Shown here piece by piece: positions 11,193 through 21,752 of a DNA stretch of 64,000 nt. The notes under the pieces were generated by a model. It was not told the origin of the DNA. It saw only the letters and a list, made by a program, of their open reading frames with translations, and searched no databases. How positions within the stretch are numbered: position 1 is the first letter of the stretch; every line of letters starts with the position of its first letter. A program made the position numbers and the translations under genes. Source of the DNA: Chlorops oryzae (Eukaryota > Arthropoda > Insecta > Diptera > Chloropidae); the NCBI GenBank assembly GCA_020466095.1, contig CM035806.1, positions 67,757,762 to 67,821,761 of the forward strand, in the 5' to 3' direction.

Positions 11193-12955
11193 AAACTAAA
11201 TTGTTCAAAGGATTTACTTTTTGAACGTTGCGCAAAATGGTTAGAAGGCAGTTTAGTTTATGAAAAAAAAAAATGTTAATATTCTTAAAAAAGAACCGAG
11301 GAGACCATCGAAACCTTTGCAAGAATGTAGTAAACGCTCCAAAAGGCGTAAGCTTCAAAAGCTAAATACAGATGTTGGAAAGGAAATGTAAAAAATGCCT
11401 ATTTTACATCAAGTAAGGTGGGAAGGTTCGTTTTCCAAAGCAAATCTCCTATATGAAACTGGGAGTCAAGTAATAATTTGAAAAAATCTTCCGCAAAAAA
11501 AGAATTGCCCCTTGCACAAAAGTTTAGTAATGAGGAAGCTCTAGCTTTGTTTATCGATTTTAAAGCTTTCAAAACATCAATACAATCGATTGAGAATCAC
11601 AGCTTTGGAAAAGGGAGTCGATTTGTATCCTTCTTACCATGATATATTGAGTGCAAAAAAGGCATGCTATCCATTTGAAGGTGATATTCTTATAAATTCA
11701 AAGTCTGCAGAAGTGAAACTACAGTCACTTTTAGACCACACAGCAGCTACAAGATTGTTTTTCTTCTTTTGAAGATGCTGTTTCTAGCGAAATTCCGGAG
11801 AATGGTGAAAGTCGTTTTAATATGCAAATGGGGATGTGATGGTTCTTCAGGACAAAAAGAATACAAGCAAGTGATTGAAGACAATGTTAGAGATTGTGAG
11901 AACGTTTGAGAGTGTTACAAAATGAAGGTTACATTGACATTTGGAAAAATTCAACTCCTTGTTCCACCAAACTCTGTAGACCTATCAAGTTCGAATTTCA
12001 TAAAGAAACAAAAGAGTTTATTCAATCTGAAGTTGATTCAATAAAAAGGCAAATTTGTGATTTGAAACCAACAGAAATTATTGCAGGCGATCGTATTTTA
12101 AAGTCAAATATGAGCTTTTTCTAACAATGATTGATGGAAAGGTGTGCCAATCAATTACCAAAACAAAATCATCTTCCTCATGTGTTGTATGCCAACAGCT
12201 TCCAAGTCTGCTAAATCAAACTCCTGATCCAAAATCGACTAATGTGGAAAGCTTAGAATTTGGTTTAACACCTCTTCATTCGAAAATTCGTTTAATGGAG
12301 TTTGTTTTAAAAATAGCTTACGATTTAGAATTCGGCAAGAGCGAAACTGTTAGGCAAAATGGCAACAAAGAAAAAAGATTAAGTGCTAAAAGACGAATAC
12401 AGGAAGGTTTTAAGAAAAAAGGCCTTATAATTGATCAGCCAAAGCAAGGTGATGGTAATTCAAAGACGGCAATACAGCTAGGCGCTTTTTCGAGAATCCT
12501 TTATTAACGCAGAAATAACTGGTGTTCATTTTGAAATTATTAAGAGATTCAGAACTATATCTGAAGTTATTTCCTGCAACGAAAATGGTTGACCCAAATA
12601 AATTTGAAAGTTTTGCTCATGAAACTATAAAGATTTATACTGAAAATTATGGATGGAGAAAAATTACTCCCAGTGTACATAAAATATTTTATCATGGGAA
12701 AGAAATAATAGCAAATTACGAAAAGTACCACATTCCCATAGAGAGACTTGTCAGAGGAGGCCCAAGAACGAAGAAATAAGGAATACAATATTTTCGAGAG
12801 CATAATACCCGAAAATGTCTCGTGAAGGTACAAACGAGGATTTGTTCCACATGATGCTCTGCTCATCTGATCCATACATCTCAAGTCTTCGTTATCAATG
12901 GAAAGTTTCAAAACAGCAATTAAGCGATGAAGTACAAAAATCTCCTACTATATAG
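11193..12955 (+). pseudogene. Transib (RAG1-related) transposase relic
   Basis: Several frames joined by frameshifts and stops spell out a Transib-type DDE transposase in order. Visible are a basic N-terminal motif (RRPSKPLQECSKRSKRRKLQ, about 11297-11360), ALEKGVDLYPSYHDILSAKK (11600-11660) and the first catalytic Asp in KWGCDGSSGQKEYKQ (codon 11838-11840). The second Asp is in MIDGKVC (codon 12133-12135), followed by a Cys pair (SCVVCQ), LEFGLTPLHSKIRLMEF and LIIDQPKQGDGNS. The catalytic Glu is in LSEEAQERRNKEY (codons 12754-12759), then TNEDLFHMMLCSSDPYISSL, ending at TAG 12953-12955. Transib transposases are the relatives from which RAG1 is thought to derive. All three acidic residues persist but the frame is broken at about eight places. 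No termini were found. Confidence 0.78.
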
Positions 12956-13470
12956 AAACATTTTGCTATACAATGGGGATATTTTGCCCTACGTTTCAAG
13001 ATTGAAATGTTTAACCCAGTGATTCTTGTTTCTATGCCTCTACAGAGGGTATATTGCACTTGTTTGTCCTATTGTTACGTTCATAACTAATCCGAAAAAG
13101 ATCATACAAAATTTATACAGAAATATACCAGCATTATCAGGAATCCGCACGCACTTTAATTTTAACGTCTTGTGAAAGTATATTTTATATCTAATTTAAG
13201 TATATATTTATATCTAATTTAAACTCCTTTCAGAGGCTCCTAAGTGGTGAAAGTGTGTGTCTCGGTGGTAAAACTATTCCTATATAGCCATTTTTTTTTA
13301 TTTCTTCTTCAAAGTAAAAAACATTTTTCATCAATTTTGTTGGTTCACATTTATAAAATCAACTTAATTCCGAACAATTTTTATTTTTAAATTTTATAGT
13401 TATTTCATCCAAACTTTAGCTTATGCAATCTTTCTAAGAATATATCCAACAAAACTACAGGATCTAAGCT
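12956..13470. other. Non-coding stretch after the Transib relic
   Basis: AT-rich, no supported gene. It should contain the Transib 3' end if that survives, but I see no clear terminal repeat. Confidence 0.4.
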
Positions 13471-13878
13471 TTGCAACAAAAAAAAATTATTGAATTATGT
13501 CAACGCAGTCAAAAGTTACAGATTTTTGACCGACCGCATCTCGGTCTGAACCACTGTGCGGCGATGAATTTGAAGACGAATAATGATCTACTTCGGTCAC
13601 TGGAAAATCTATCAGGGAACACATCTAACACAAAGGGCGATGTCGGTAATAAACCAACCGATGGTCATCAAGCAAAACCGATGGTAAGGAGAAGAAACTC
13701 ATCAAATGTTACAACTGCAACCAATTTGGGCATATTCTCGGTAAAGTGCCCAAAGCCTCTAAAACGACCCAAATGTGCAAAATGCAACAAACAAAGTTGT
13801 CACGAGGCGAAGGACTGTCGTAAAGGTGCAATGGTTTCTACGGTTTGCGAGAAACAGGAAGAATATATCAACCGATGA
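13471..13878 (+). pseudogene. Retroelement Gag fragment with two CCHC zinc knuckles
   Basis: The C-terminal half encodes CxxC-x4-H-x4-C knuckles: the first in a neighbouring frame (CYNCNQFGHILGK, about 13710-13745), the second in the main frame (CAKCNKQSCHEAKDC, about 13785-13825). A single-base frameshift separates them. The style is that of Ty3/Gypsy or related Gag nucleocapsids and not of BEL/Pao, so it is probably a separate insertion in the BEL element. The N-terminal part is not recognisable. Confidence 0.55.
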
Positions 13879-13879
13879 T

Positions 13880-14410
13880 CAAGAAAATGGTTAAATTTTG
13901 ACCATGACCACATTTCGCGAAATTCGCAAAAATTGATTATCACTATTTTGAATTGAGTATTTCGCAGCTAAACAAAATGGCCTCTAACGGTTAAAATTTG
14001 GTCAAGACCACCATTCGCGAAATTCGCGAAAATTTGATTTTCACTATTTTGAATTGAGTATTTCGCAGCTTAACAAAATGCCCTCTAAGGGTTAAAATTT
14101 TATCAAGACCACCATTCGCGAAATTCGCAAAAATTTGATTTTCACTATTTTGAATTGAGTATTTCGCTGCTAGACAAAATGTCCTCTAACGGTTAAAACT
14201 TGACCATGCTCACCATCCGCGAAAATTTTGTGCTTAATAATAATCTCGAGTTTTAGAAGCTAAATCGAAGAACAGATAAGGTATAAATAGATATCCACTC
14301 TAGAACAACGAAAACGGCAGGAATTTTTGTTAAGGTAATGTTTTAACATATTTCAGGCTGAGGAAAAGGTATGTGTGCAATCGGCTTAGCCGATGTAAAC
14401 TTCTTTACTT
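13880..14410 (+). mobile_element. Non-autonomous Helentron-like element with internal tandem repeats, copy 1
   Basis: Tandem 101-bp units (13891-14230) are followed by a unique tail that ends in a short hairpin, ATCGGCTTAGCCGAT (14380-14394), and then a T-rich run. A second copy in opposite orientation lies at 41510-42030 with the same order. Central tandem repeats plus a 3'-subterminal hairpin are the hallmarks of DINE-1/Helentron-type non-autonomous elements. There is no coding capacity. Confidence 0.65.
13891..14230. repeat. Tandem repeat, about 101-bp unit, 3.4 copies
   Basis: Unit boundaries can be set at each TTAAAA-T/C-TTG: 13891, 13991, 14092, 14193. Every unit carries an AATTCGCGAA-like palindromic core (CGCGAAATTCGCG) and a GAATTGAGTATTTCGC segment. 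The last unit is partial. Confidence 0.85.
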
Positions 14411-14579
14411 GTTTTTTTTACGATTTTCGAATGAAAATGATTTTCGCCGTTCACCAAACACGAACCTGTATTGTGAGAATATTTGCTAGACATCCATAGA
14501 GGTGGTTGGCGTGTATCTAAACATTGATATTTCAGCTGGTGAAAGGTTTCTTACTTCGGCATTGTTTTCAGGCTTTCCA

Positions 14580-14876
14580 TCAAATATAACGTATATCTCT
14601 TATATTTTTAAGAGTTTGGAACCCAATATCCGGGGCAAGAAAGGCATTAAACTTATTTTCGAATTCCTTACGTCGAAGATGGCTTATTTTAAACTGAACA
14701 GTTGCAATAATTTGAATACTTTGGCTAAGTTCTAAGCCTTGCGTCTCTAGTTTCGTTATTGCATGGACAATGCTATTAAATTTTGTTTTAATATACAGTA
14801 GTTTCTTTTTGTATGGAACAAATTTTGATAAAAGGAACTTGGTTTTTATCAAAAATTTAACACCCCTTTTTTTCAA
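14580..14876 (-). pseudogene. hAT transposase C-terminal fragment
   Basis: The minus-strand frame (FNSIVHAITKLETQGLELS, then KFNAFLAPDIGFQTLKNIRDI) resembles the region before the dimerisation domain in the hAT family seen at 34541-35044, where the comparable stretch is NIPATITKLEGKGIYLTES. Sequence identity is low, so this is a different, older family member. Only about 95 residues remain and the ATG is fortuitous. Confidence 0.45.
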
Positions 14877-15384
14877 ATATCGCTAGTTTATATAAGAAAA
14901 AATTTTCTTATAAACGGGTTCTTATATAAGCAAAAACCGGATATAAAAATGCTTTTGCAAAAGTTGCTTTTGATCTTCCATCAAATTGTGTAAACCAAAA
15001 TTATCTTTCCAATCATTTTCAATAAATGCGTGGGTTGGAATCACGGTTGCCACTCACTTCATGTTTTTTGTACCAAATCTGTCTAAAAAGGTACAAAAAA
15101 TTATACGTAGTTGGTTTTTAGTCAAACGTAATGACAGAGTAGGTCTAAACAATGACCAATATAAAAGGGCACATTTTGTGTTCAATGTTTTTGGAGTTGC
15201 CAGATGGATAAAAATTTTTATTTGGTCTGTATTTACATTAAATTTACGAAACCCATGACCAGAATTACTAAAATATACTTATTTTATGAATATTTAACAA
15301 GAAATGCATGCTCTGACATAAATAGAAAAATTATGCAAACCCATATGTTTTATGCTCAAGCATATTTTTTCCAGCTCTAGTTAT
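14877..15384. other. Unassigned spacer before BEL/Pao pol
   Basis: A 90-codon frame at 14986-15258 has no recognisable motif. The N-terminal part of BEL/Pao pol should lie here or to the left but is not readable. Confidence 0.3.
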
Positions 15385-18267
15385 CAGTTCTCTTTGGTTT
15401 TCGAATGAAGCAATTTGCAATTACAGCGGACATAAAGGAAATGTTCCATCAAGTCCGTATTCGAGAAGAGGACCAGAATGCGCAGCGCCTTCTTTGGCGT
15501 GACAACTGCAGAAGCAAGAATCCAGATGTCTACGTCATGCAAGTGATGACTTTTGGAGCTGCTTGTTCGCCATCATCAGCACAGTATGTCAAGAATATAA
15601 ACGCTCTTAATTATCTCGATACCTTTCCCAAAGCAGAAGATTCAATTTTTCATCATCATTATGTTGATGATCTTTTGGAGAGTGCAGATACTGAAGATGA
15701 TATTTTATTGCTGGCAAAACAAGTCCAATTCATTCACATGCAGGGACGTTTTCTTATTCGTAATTGGAAGTCCAACTCACGAGCTATTATGAAAGAGTTT
15801 GGTGAGTACCGAAATCAACCAAACGATATTTTTATTAGAGAATCAAAACCAGAAATGACGACTGAAAAGGTCTTGGGTATGTGGTGGTCCACTTCATCTG
15901 ACAACTTCACATTTTCGCTCAAGTTGAATCGTCAAAACAAAGACGTGTTGAGTGGAAAAATTAAACCCACAAAGAGGGACGTCTTAAAAATATTAATGTC
16001 ATTTTTGATCCATTTGGGTTTCTGTCTCCATTTATTTGCTTTTTAAAAGTCCTGCTCCAGGAGGTTTGGAGAACAACTGAATGTTGGGACGATGTGGTAA
16101 ATGACACTATATTTAAAAAGTGGTTAGCATGGGTAAAAGTACTGCCAACTATTGAGAATGTTCAAATACCAAGGTGGTATGGTATTCAGCTAGGCTCTTG
16201 TATTCAATTGCACATTTTCGTTGATGCCAGTGAAAGGGCATATTGCGCAGTGGCATATTTTAGAATCGTCTTCAGTAATAGAGTTTCTTGTTGTTTAGTA
16301 GCTGCAAAAGCTAAAGCTGCGCCAAAACAAATACTATCAATCCCTGGAATGGAATTATTGGCTGCAGTCCTGGGCGTTCGTTTGGCGAACATGATTTGTT
16401 CAATGAATCAAATTTCATTTCAAAAACGTTTCTTCTGGTCAGATTCCAACACAGTGATTGCCTGGTTACGTGCTGATCCTCGCAATTTTAAACAGTTTGT
16501 CATGTTTCGTGTTGGAGAGATTCAGGAACATACAGACTTGGCTGAGTGGAGGAACGTTCCAAGTAAGGAAAATATTTCAGACGATGCTACAAAGTGGAAA
16601 ACTAAATTGGATTTTAACCTTATAAGCCGATGGTTTCGCGGACCTGAATTTTAACTACATTCCGAAGCAAATGGCCGCAAGCAGAGGTATTTCAATCAAA
16701 AGATGTTGAAGAGTTAAAACCTCATATTGTGTTTGTGCACAACAAAGACTTATTGCCATCGCTTGACATACAGTTTGAAAAGTATTCCAGTTGGAAAAGA
16801 CTTTTGCGCAATGTATTTACCATGTACGTATTCTTCTACAAACTCAAACATCGTGTTCATCTCAAACGTACGGTCAATTTCGTCACACCTTCGGATTCCG
16901 AAATTTTCCAAGCAGCTGAAACATTTCTCTACAAACAAATTCAATCCTCAAGCTTCAGGGATGAAGTTATTTTATTGAAAAATAATCCAGCAAATAAAAT
17001 AACTCCGAATAGTTCTCTCTACAAGTTGTCGCCGTCATTAGATAGCTCCGGAGTAATCCGAACTAATGGACGTTTAAACTGCGCACCTGTACCTGAAAAC
17101 GTAAAGCATTCTATAATCTTGCCAAAGGACAACTATGGAACTCACCTTTTAATAAAACATTTATACGAACTATATCATCATATCCAACATTATACTTGCA
17201 TAAGTAGATTCGACAATTATTCTATATTCCAGATTTAAAAACGCAACTGAAGAAAGTCCGAGGAAGTTGTCAAAGATGCAAAAATCAAGAAGCTAAACTT
17301 GTTGTACCTGAGATGGGGCAACTCCAATCTTGTCGTTTATCTGCCTTTGTTTGTCCATTTTCGTTTGTAGGCATTGATTATTTTGGCCCAATCGCAGTTA
17401 AAGTCGCAAGGCATCAAGAGAAACGGTGGGGAGTCGTGTTTACGTGCCTCACGATTCGTTCAGTCCATATAGAAGTTGCTAGAGAGCTGAATACAGATTG
17501 TTGTATTGTGGCTATACAAAATTTTGTTGCACGGCGCGGTGTCCTAGCTGCCATATACGTATTGTGATAATGGCACAAACTTTCATGGAGACGAAACAGA
17601 GCTGAAGAAAGCCATGAAGGATATTCAGTTTGATGAAATTTGCAAGAAATTTACTACCTCAACAACAACCTGGAATTTTAACCCACCAGCTGCACCACAT
17701 ATGGGAGGTTGGGAGAGAATGGTGCAAAAAATCTATAAAGAAAGTACTTCATCAAATGTTCCCTAACTTCAGTTTCAAGGATGATAGCCTCTACAATAAT
17801 CTCCAAGAGTGTAAGCGCGTTATTAATTGTCGTCCTCTCACTTATGACTTGGATTCTACATCTGGTGAAGCATTAACGCGAAACCATTTCCTTCTCTGAT
17901 CCTCAAACGGTGGTAAGCCTCTGGGTATTTTTAGTCAAGACGATTTGGATCTTCGTAAAAACTGGCGTCAGGTTCAGTACTTTGCTGACCAATTCTGGAA
18001 GCGATGGCTACAAGAATACCTACTCACATTAACGAAAAGAACAAAAAGGTTCAATCCGAACCGTTAGTGGAAAATGATGTTGTAATTATTATCGACCCGA
18101 ATCTGCCGCGGAACACTTGGCCAAGAAAAGTGGTTGAAAAGGTCTATTTAGCAAAAGATGGCAACGTCAGAACTGCAACTGTAAGAACTACAAGCGGAAT
18201 ATACACCCGACCAGTATCCAAGCTCGGTAAACTAGACATTTTTCCTCTAACAAAATCTAATAATTAA
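15385..18267 (+). pseudogene. BEL/Pao pol: RT, RNase H, integrase (frameshifted)
   Basis: RT: TADIKEMFHQVRI (about 15425), MTFGAACSPSSAQYVKN (about 15550) and the catalytic YVDDLLES (about 15660). RNase H: FVDASERAYCAVAY (about 16220), GMELLAAVLG and WSDSNTVIAWLRADPR, then NISDDATKW. Integrase: degenerate H2C2 zinc finger (HLYELYHHIQH then CQRCK), core Asp in GIDYFGP (about 17380), CDNGTNF (about 17570) and Glu in HMGGWERM with one Ala codon missing (about 17700). The C-terminal end is RPVSKLGKLDIFPL, stop at 18265. Frameshifts occur near 16040, 16655, 17238, 17560-17640 and 17900. Catalytic residues persist but no long frame does. Confidence 0.85.
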
Positions 18268-18282
18268 AATATGGGATATTTT

Positions 18283-18296
18283 AATAAGGGGGACAA
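18283..18296 (+). promoter_or_regulatory. Polypurine tract of the BEL/Pao element
   Basis: ATAAGGGGGACAA lies directly upstream of the 3' LTR start TGTTGG, where plus-strand DNA priming is expected. Confidence 0.6.
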
Positions 18297-18462
18297 TGTT
18301 GGATCAACTCTGTAAATCCAAACTATAAATTTAAGCTTTTTCTTTTTTCACAATATCATGTTATATAATATATGATTCTTAATTGCAATAATGTCGGAAA
18401 AACTTTGGAATTTCAGACAGAATTGAAGAAATCGAGAAGAAAAACTATTTTGAAGTTTTGAC
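18297..18462 (+). repeat. 3' LTR of the BEL/Pao element (short form)
   Basis: Begins TGTTGGATCAAC as the 5' LTR does, and stays alignable to it for about 130 bp before jumping to the distal segment. The short length relative to the 5' LTR reflects an indel of about 770 bp in one of the two. Confidence 0.55.
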
Positions 18463-19373
18463 GATCATGTCTAATTACATATAATTCGCAGAGAGCACAC
18501 AAATTATCTCCAAATTCAGGCCTTAACCAAGTCTCGGTCACACAAAGAAAATCAATGCTCAAATCACGTAAATTGTAATTAAAAAAGTCAAGTTTTTCTG
18601 AGTTGAAGCTGCGTGCATTAAAATGACAAAGCTGAAAACTTAAGCTGCTCTTAGTCATAAGCTTTAGAAGAGTAGTCAAAGTTGTTGTTGTTAGATTATA
18701 CAACATAGGTTACAATATCAACAAATCGCGTACATTGGCTTGTTAATATAACACTGGTAGAGAAAGAGAAAGAAAGCGGTGAATGGAAGAGAGAGGTAGA
18801 TATTAGAAATACGAGAAGAGTTAAAGTAAATAGATAATAACCAACATTTTGACATTCTTTAGGGTTCAAAACAAAATTCACACTCAACGTCTCCATTTGT
18901 ACACCAGCAATCTTATTAATGTCATTACAGCTTTTTACGATTTTCGAATCTCCATCCATAATCAGGCTCACCAAAACCTGGCCACTTATTGAGAAATGCA
19001 TAATGCATAATAGCTCTATTCGTGTTAGTGAGACATTCATGCACATAAATATAGCTATCCTGTAAGCCCAATGTTCGAGAGTTTAAGAGATCTCTTGTTC
19101 AGTTTGCAAAAACCAGCTATCGCTTTGAAGAGCTGATTTCTCTCATACGCAGTCTGTAGCTTTACGATGATTGGAGCCGAGCTTATGTTGTTTTTATTTG
19201 TCTTAATACGACATCTGAAAGCATTCCGAACCGCAGGTGGTTTTGTTCGCACAGCGCCGCAAATACGAGACACGACTGACGAGAGATCTTCAGCATCATT
19301 TTCACTGGGCACCCCGTTAATGATGAGATCAGGGGAAATAGAGCCTCCACGTCCATACCTCTGTTTCTTCACA
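18463..19373 (-). pseudogene. CR1-like non-LTR retrotransposon: ORF1 end and endonuclease N-terminal half
   Basis: Reading leftward from 19373: an ORF1 segment (SPDLIINGVPSENDAEDLSS; SSAPIIVKLQTAYERNQLFK), then in another frame SYIYVHECLTNTNRAIM, a motif characteristic of CR1-type ORF1 proteins. After a gap with stops, the APE endonuclease N-terminus appears (LCHFNARSFNSEKLD, then IDFLCVTETWL and VIRHDR, 18470-18650). The sequence is cut there by the BEL/Pao LTR. The matching C-terminal endonuclease half and RT start lie at 8166-9216. The residues expected between VIRHDR and RLLSLINTL are missing. Confidence 0.72.
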
Positions 19374-19754
19374 ATACAACAAACTTTCTTATTTTAAAGA
19401 AGCAACCCACAATGTCGCTTTAGATTATTATTTTGAAGCGTCTGTGGTTGCCGCCTTACGTGGAGCCGCGCCTTACGTGGTGCACTTACCTTATATGAAA
19501 AGTAATGTAGTTAGCTCATATTATTTTTATTGTTTATTAGCACAGTTGAGGCCGCAGACCACTCAATGTGGCCTCGTTGAATTAAGTATGTTCACATTCA
19601 TTTCATTATCCCTTTTATGTATTTATTATTTATTTTATTATTATTATTCTATAACATAGTACTTTACCGAGATGCGGTTTTAGGCTTTATTCTTTAAGTT
19701 TTTCTTTTCGTTGGTTTTTTCCAACTGTTTTGCTTTTCATGTCATTCCATTTTT
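19374..19754. other. Unassigned AT-rich spacer
   Basis: No recognisable protein. A short direct repeat, GCCTTACGTGG, occurs twice around 19452-19480. Confidence 0.3.
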
Positions 19755-20115
19755 ATACGCAGCGTAAGCGGGGTATTTTAGTTTTGTGCGAATCTCCTAA
19801 CAGGGAGAACTAAGCTCCGGAGATATATACATATATATATAGAAATTATCAGGATCAAAAACTGAATCGATTTAGACATGTCCGTCTGTCCGTCCGTCCG
19901 TCTGTCCGTCTGTCTGTCTGTCCGTCTGTCCGTCCGTCCGTGGTCGGATCCCCTCCGAAACGGCTGGACCAATCAAGTCAAAATTTAGCACACAGGTATA
20001 TCGGGTTCCGAGTATGATCCTAAGTAAAAATGGGAGATCTCCGCCCACTGCCATGCCCACAAATGAATATAATGTGTTTTCAGTAAAATGCTTGTAACTT
20101 GCGAACCACTCACCA
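19755..20115 (-). mobile_element. DINE-1/Helentron-like element (type 1), truncated by an assembly gap
   Basis: The left end (ACGCAGCGTAAGCGGGGTATT) is the reverse complement of the right end of the copy at 60074-60743. It shares the AACTAAGCTCCGGAGATAT block and the CCGTCTGTCCGTCCGTCCG microsatellite typical of these elements. The sequence runs into N at 20116. A long minus-strand frame here is only the microsatellite read through. Confidence 0.65.
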
Positions 20116-20215
20116 NNNNNNNNNNNNNNNNNNNNNNNNNNNNNNNNNNNNNNNNNNNNNNNNNNNNNNNNNNNNNNNNNNNNNNNNNNNNNNNNNNNNN
20201 NNNNNNNNNNNNNNN
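20116..20215. other. Assembly gap, 100 N
   Basis: Exactly 100 N, a conventional size for an unknown gap length. Confidence 0.98.
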
Positions 20216-21501
20216 ATAAAAAAAGCCTGGGCTCCTTAATTGTTAAAATTGGACAAAAATTTTTCAGCTTTTGAATACCAAATTTAAAACCGTTCCACAA
20301 TGTGTTTTAAAAATTTTTTGAATTTGAAAAAGGTTTTTCTGACATTAAAAAATGCAAGAAATATGTGTTGATAAATTTTAAAAAATATCATACGCCTGTT
20401 GGTACGTTACGTTGGTATGTTACATAAAAATATGTGAAATCGAACTGTCATAGAGATATCAAAGTAAAAAAATTTTTTACCTCCTGCTCATCAAGTAAAA
20501 AAATGAGGCGTAATCGTTTATCCTTTAAAACTGTGTATGTCCAAAACAGGGTTGGATCGACGGTGGCTATATCGGGTTTGCACCCCCCTTTGGGAAATTT
20601 TGATGGTTTGGATAGTTTGTGCGTATCAAAGACTTCTATCCAACAAATATAAAAAATCAGGTGTGTGATTGGATTCTCAGGAATTCATTTCCCCGGAAAA
20701 ATGAAATAAATACTCGGGAATTTAAATATGTTCGAAATGTTTTAATTCGAAAATTTTATCGTATAGCCGCTCTTTTGTTTTTGACAATGTCATTTCTTTC
20801 AAAATTTCCATACATTCTTCAAAATATTGGAGGAACGAAATTTCCTTTCCCCAAAATTTGGGAAAAGGGAATCCAATCACATGCCCGAATAAAACATTTA
20901 CATACTAAATTTCAAGTCACATAGATCTTAGCACATTTGAAACTGCGACCGGTGCCTTGACAGGCTAACAATCATGAAAGCGTTGGTACGTTACAGCTTT
21001 TTAATGCTATTTAAAATTAAAAATAATCCACAAATTTAATTTTTTTAACGGTATTCTTTGAACAATTTCGAATACTTAGAGGAAAAAATAAAGAGCATTT
21101 ATTTCATCGACATGCTTTACTTTGACACTAACTTTGTCGCATTTAGCGTTGGTATGTTACACAAACTTTGCGGCCAAATGCAACACTGTCTGAGTCGCTT
21201 AAAATTATACTTTTCGTACTTTTGCCAGCTTAATCTAAAGCTCTTGATTGTTAACCATAATTGGGCTTAGTTATATATCAAAAAATATATACATGTTTTA
21301 TTTGCTGACCTTGGAAAAATTTTCGACGTTTGACATTTTTCTTCGAATAATTTAAGCTTTTCACAAAACACGCGTGTCCACTTGCGAAAAAAGGGTGCAC
21401 TATATGAATTTGACAGCAACGTATAGATTACATATCTGTTCAACTATTATTGATATTTTTTTCCAACTTTAATCGAAAAAAATTTTTTTTTCTTCTCATC
21501 G
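20216..21501. other. Non-coding stretch with repeated GTTGGTAYGTTAC motif
   Basis: AT-rich. The motif GTTGGTACGTTAC or GTTGGTATGTTAC occurs four times (about 20399, 20412, 20983, 21147). The short open frames here show no recognisable domain. It may be part of the element that ends in the SWIM motif. Confidence 0.35.
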
Positions 21502-21752
21502 ATTTCTGGGGAATTGCCCATATGTAGAGTACACAGCAAATAACGATTTAAGGGGAATTCAGCGATATTGCTGCAGTTGTCCTAATGGAACGAGAACTGT
21601 TGGATGTTGCGCTCACGTATCAAGCATAACTTATTACCTATCGCATGCTCGGTACCTATCGCGAATAATTCGACCTGCAGAACAATTATCAAAATTATTT
21701 TCCCAAAATAATGCAAACGTTGGAATCAACGAATTCAGCGATGATGATGACT
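21502..21752 (+). pseudogene. C-terminal SWIM zinc-finger fragment of a transposon-type protein
   Basis: The frame reads CPYVEYTANN, then YCCSCPNGTRTVGCCAHVSS (about 21564-21623), then YYLSHARYLSRIIRP and an acidic end (EFSDDDD) before TAA at 21750-21752. The C-x-C...C-x-H spacing with RTVG.CAHV is the SWIM zinc-finger pattern that closes many DDE-type transposon proteins of invertebrates. There is no ATG and the upstream frame cannot be followed past about 21500, so only the C-terminal exon or a truncated relic is present. Confidence 0.6.

Larger units (their letters stand above)
9217..18462 (+). mobile_element. Degenerate BEL/Pao LTR retrotransposon with nested insertions
   Basis: Both ends begin with the same LTR start, TGTTGGATCAACT, at 9217 and 18297. 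The second is preceded by a purine tract (aagggggac, 18288-18294). A pol remnant lies at 15385-18267. Between the 5' LTR and pol, where gag and protease should be, lie other elements instead: Harbinger 10308-11123, Transib 11193-12955, zinc-knuckle gag 13471-13878, Helentron-like 13880-14410 and a hAT fragment 14580-14876. The element splits a CR1-like endonuclease. A clean target duplication is not evident (ctatc before, cgatc after), and some endonuclease codons are missing between the halves. Confidence 0.75.

Noticed and set aside
12960..13000. ACAATGGGG... as a Transib terminus
   Set aside because: It would be in left-end orientation at the right side of the gene, lacks the leading CAC, and has no partner.
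13880..14230. Possible CRISPR-like array
   Set aside because: Units are contiguous about 101-bp repeats without distinct spacers, and the organism is a fly.
19778..20300. Minus-strand frames with Arg/Thr/Asp repeats, one crossing the N gap
   Set aside because: Microsatellite of a DINE-1-like element and undefined bases; not a protein.
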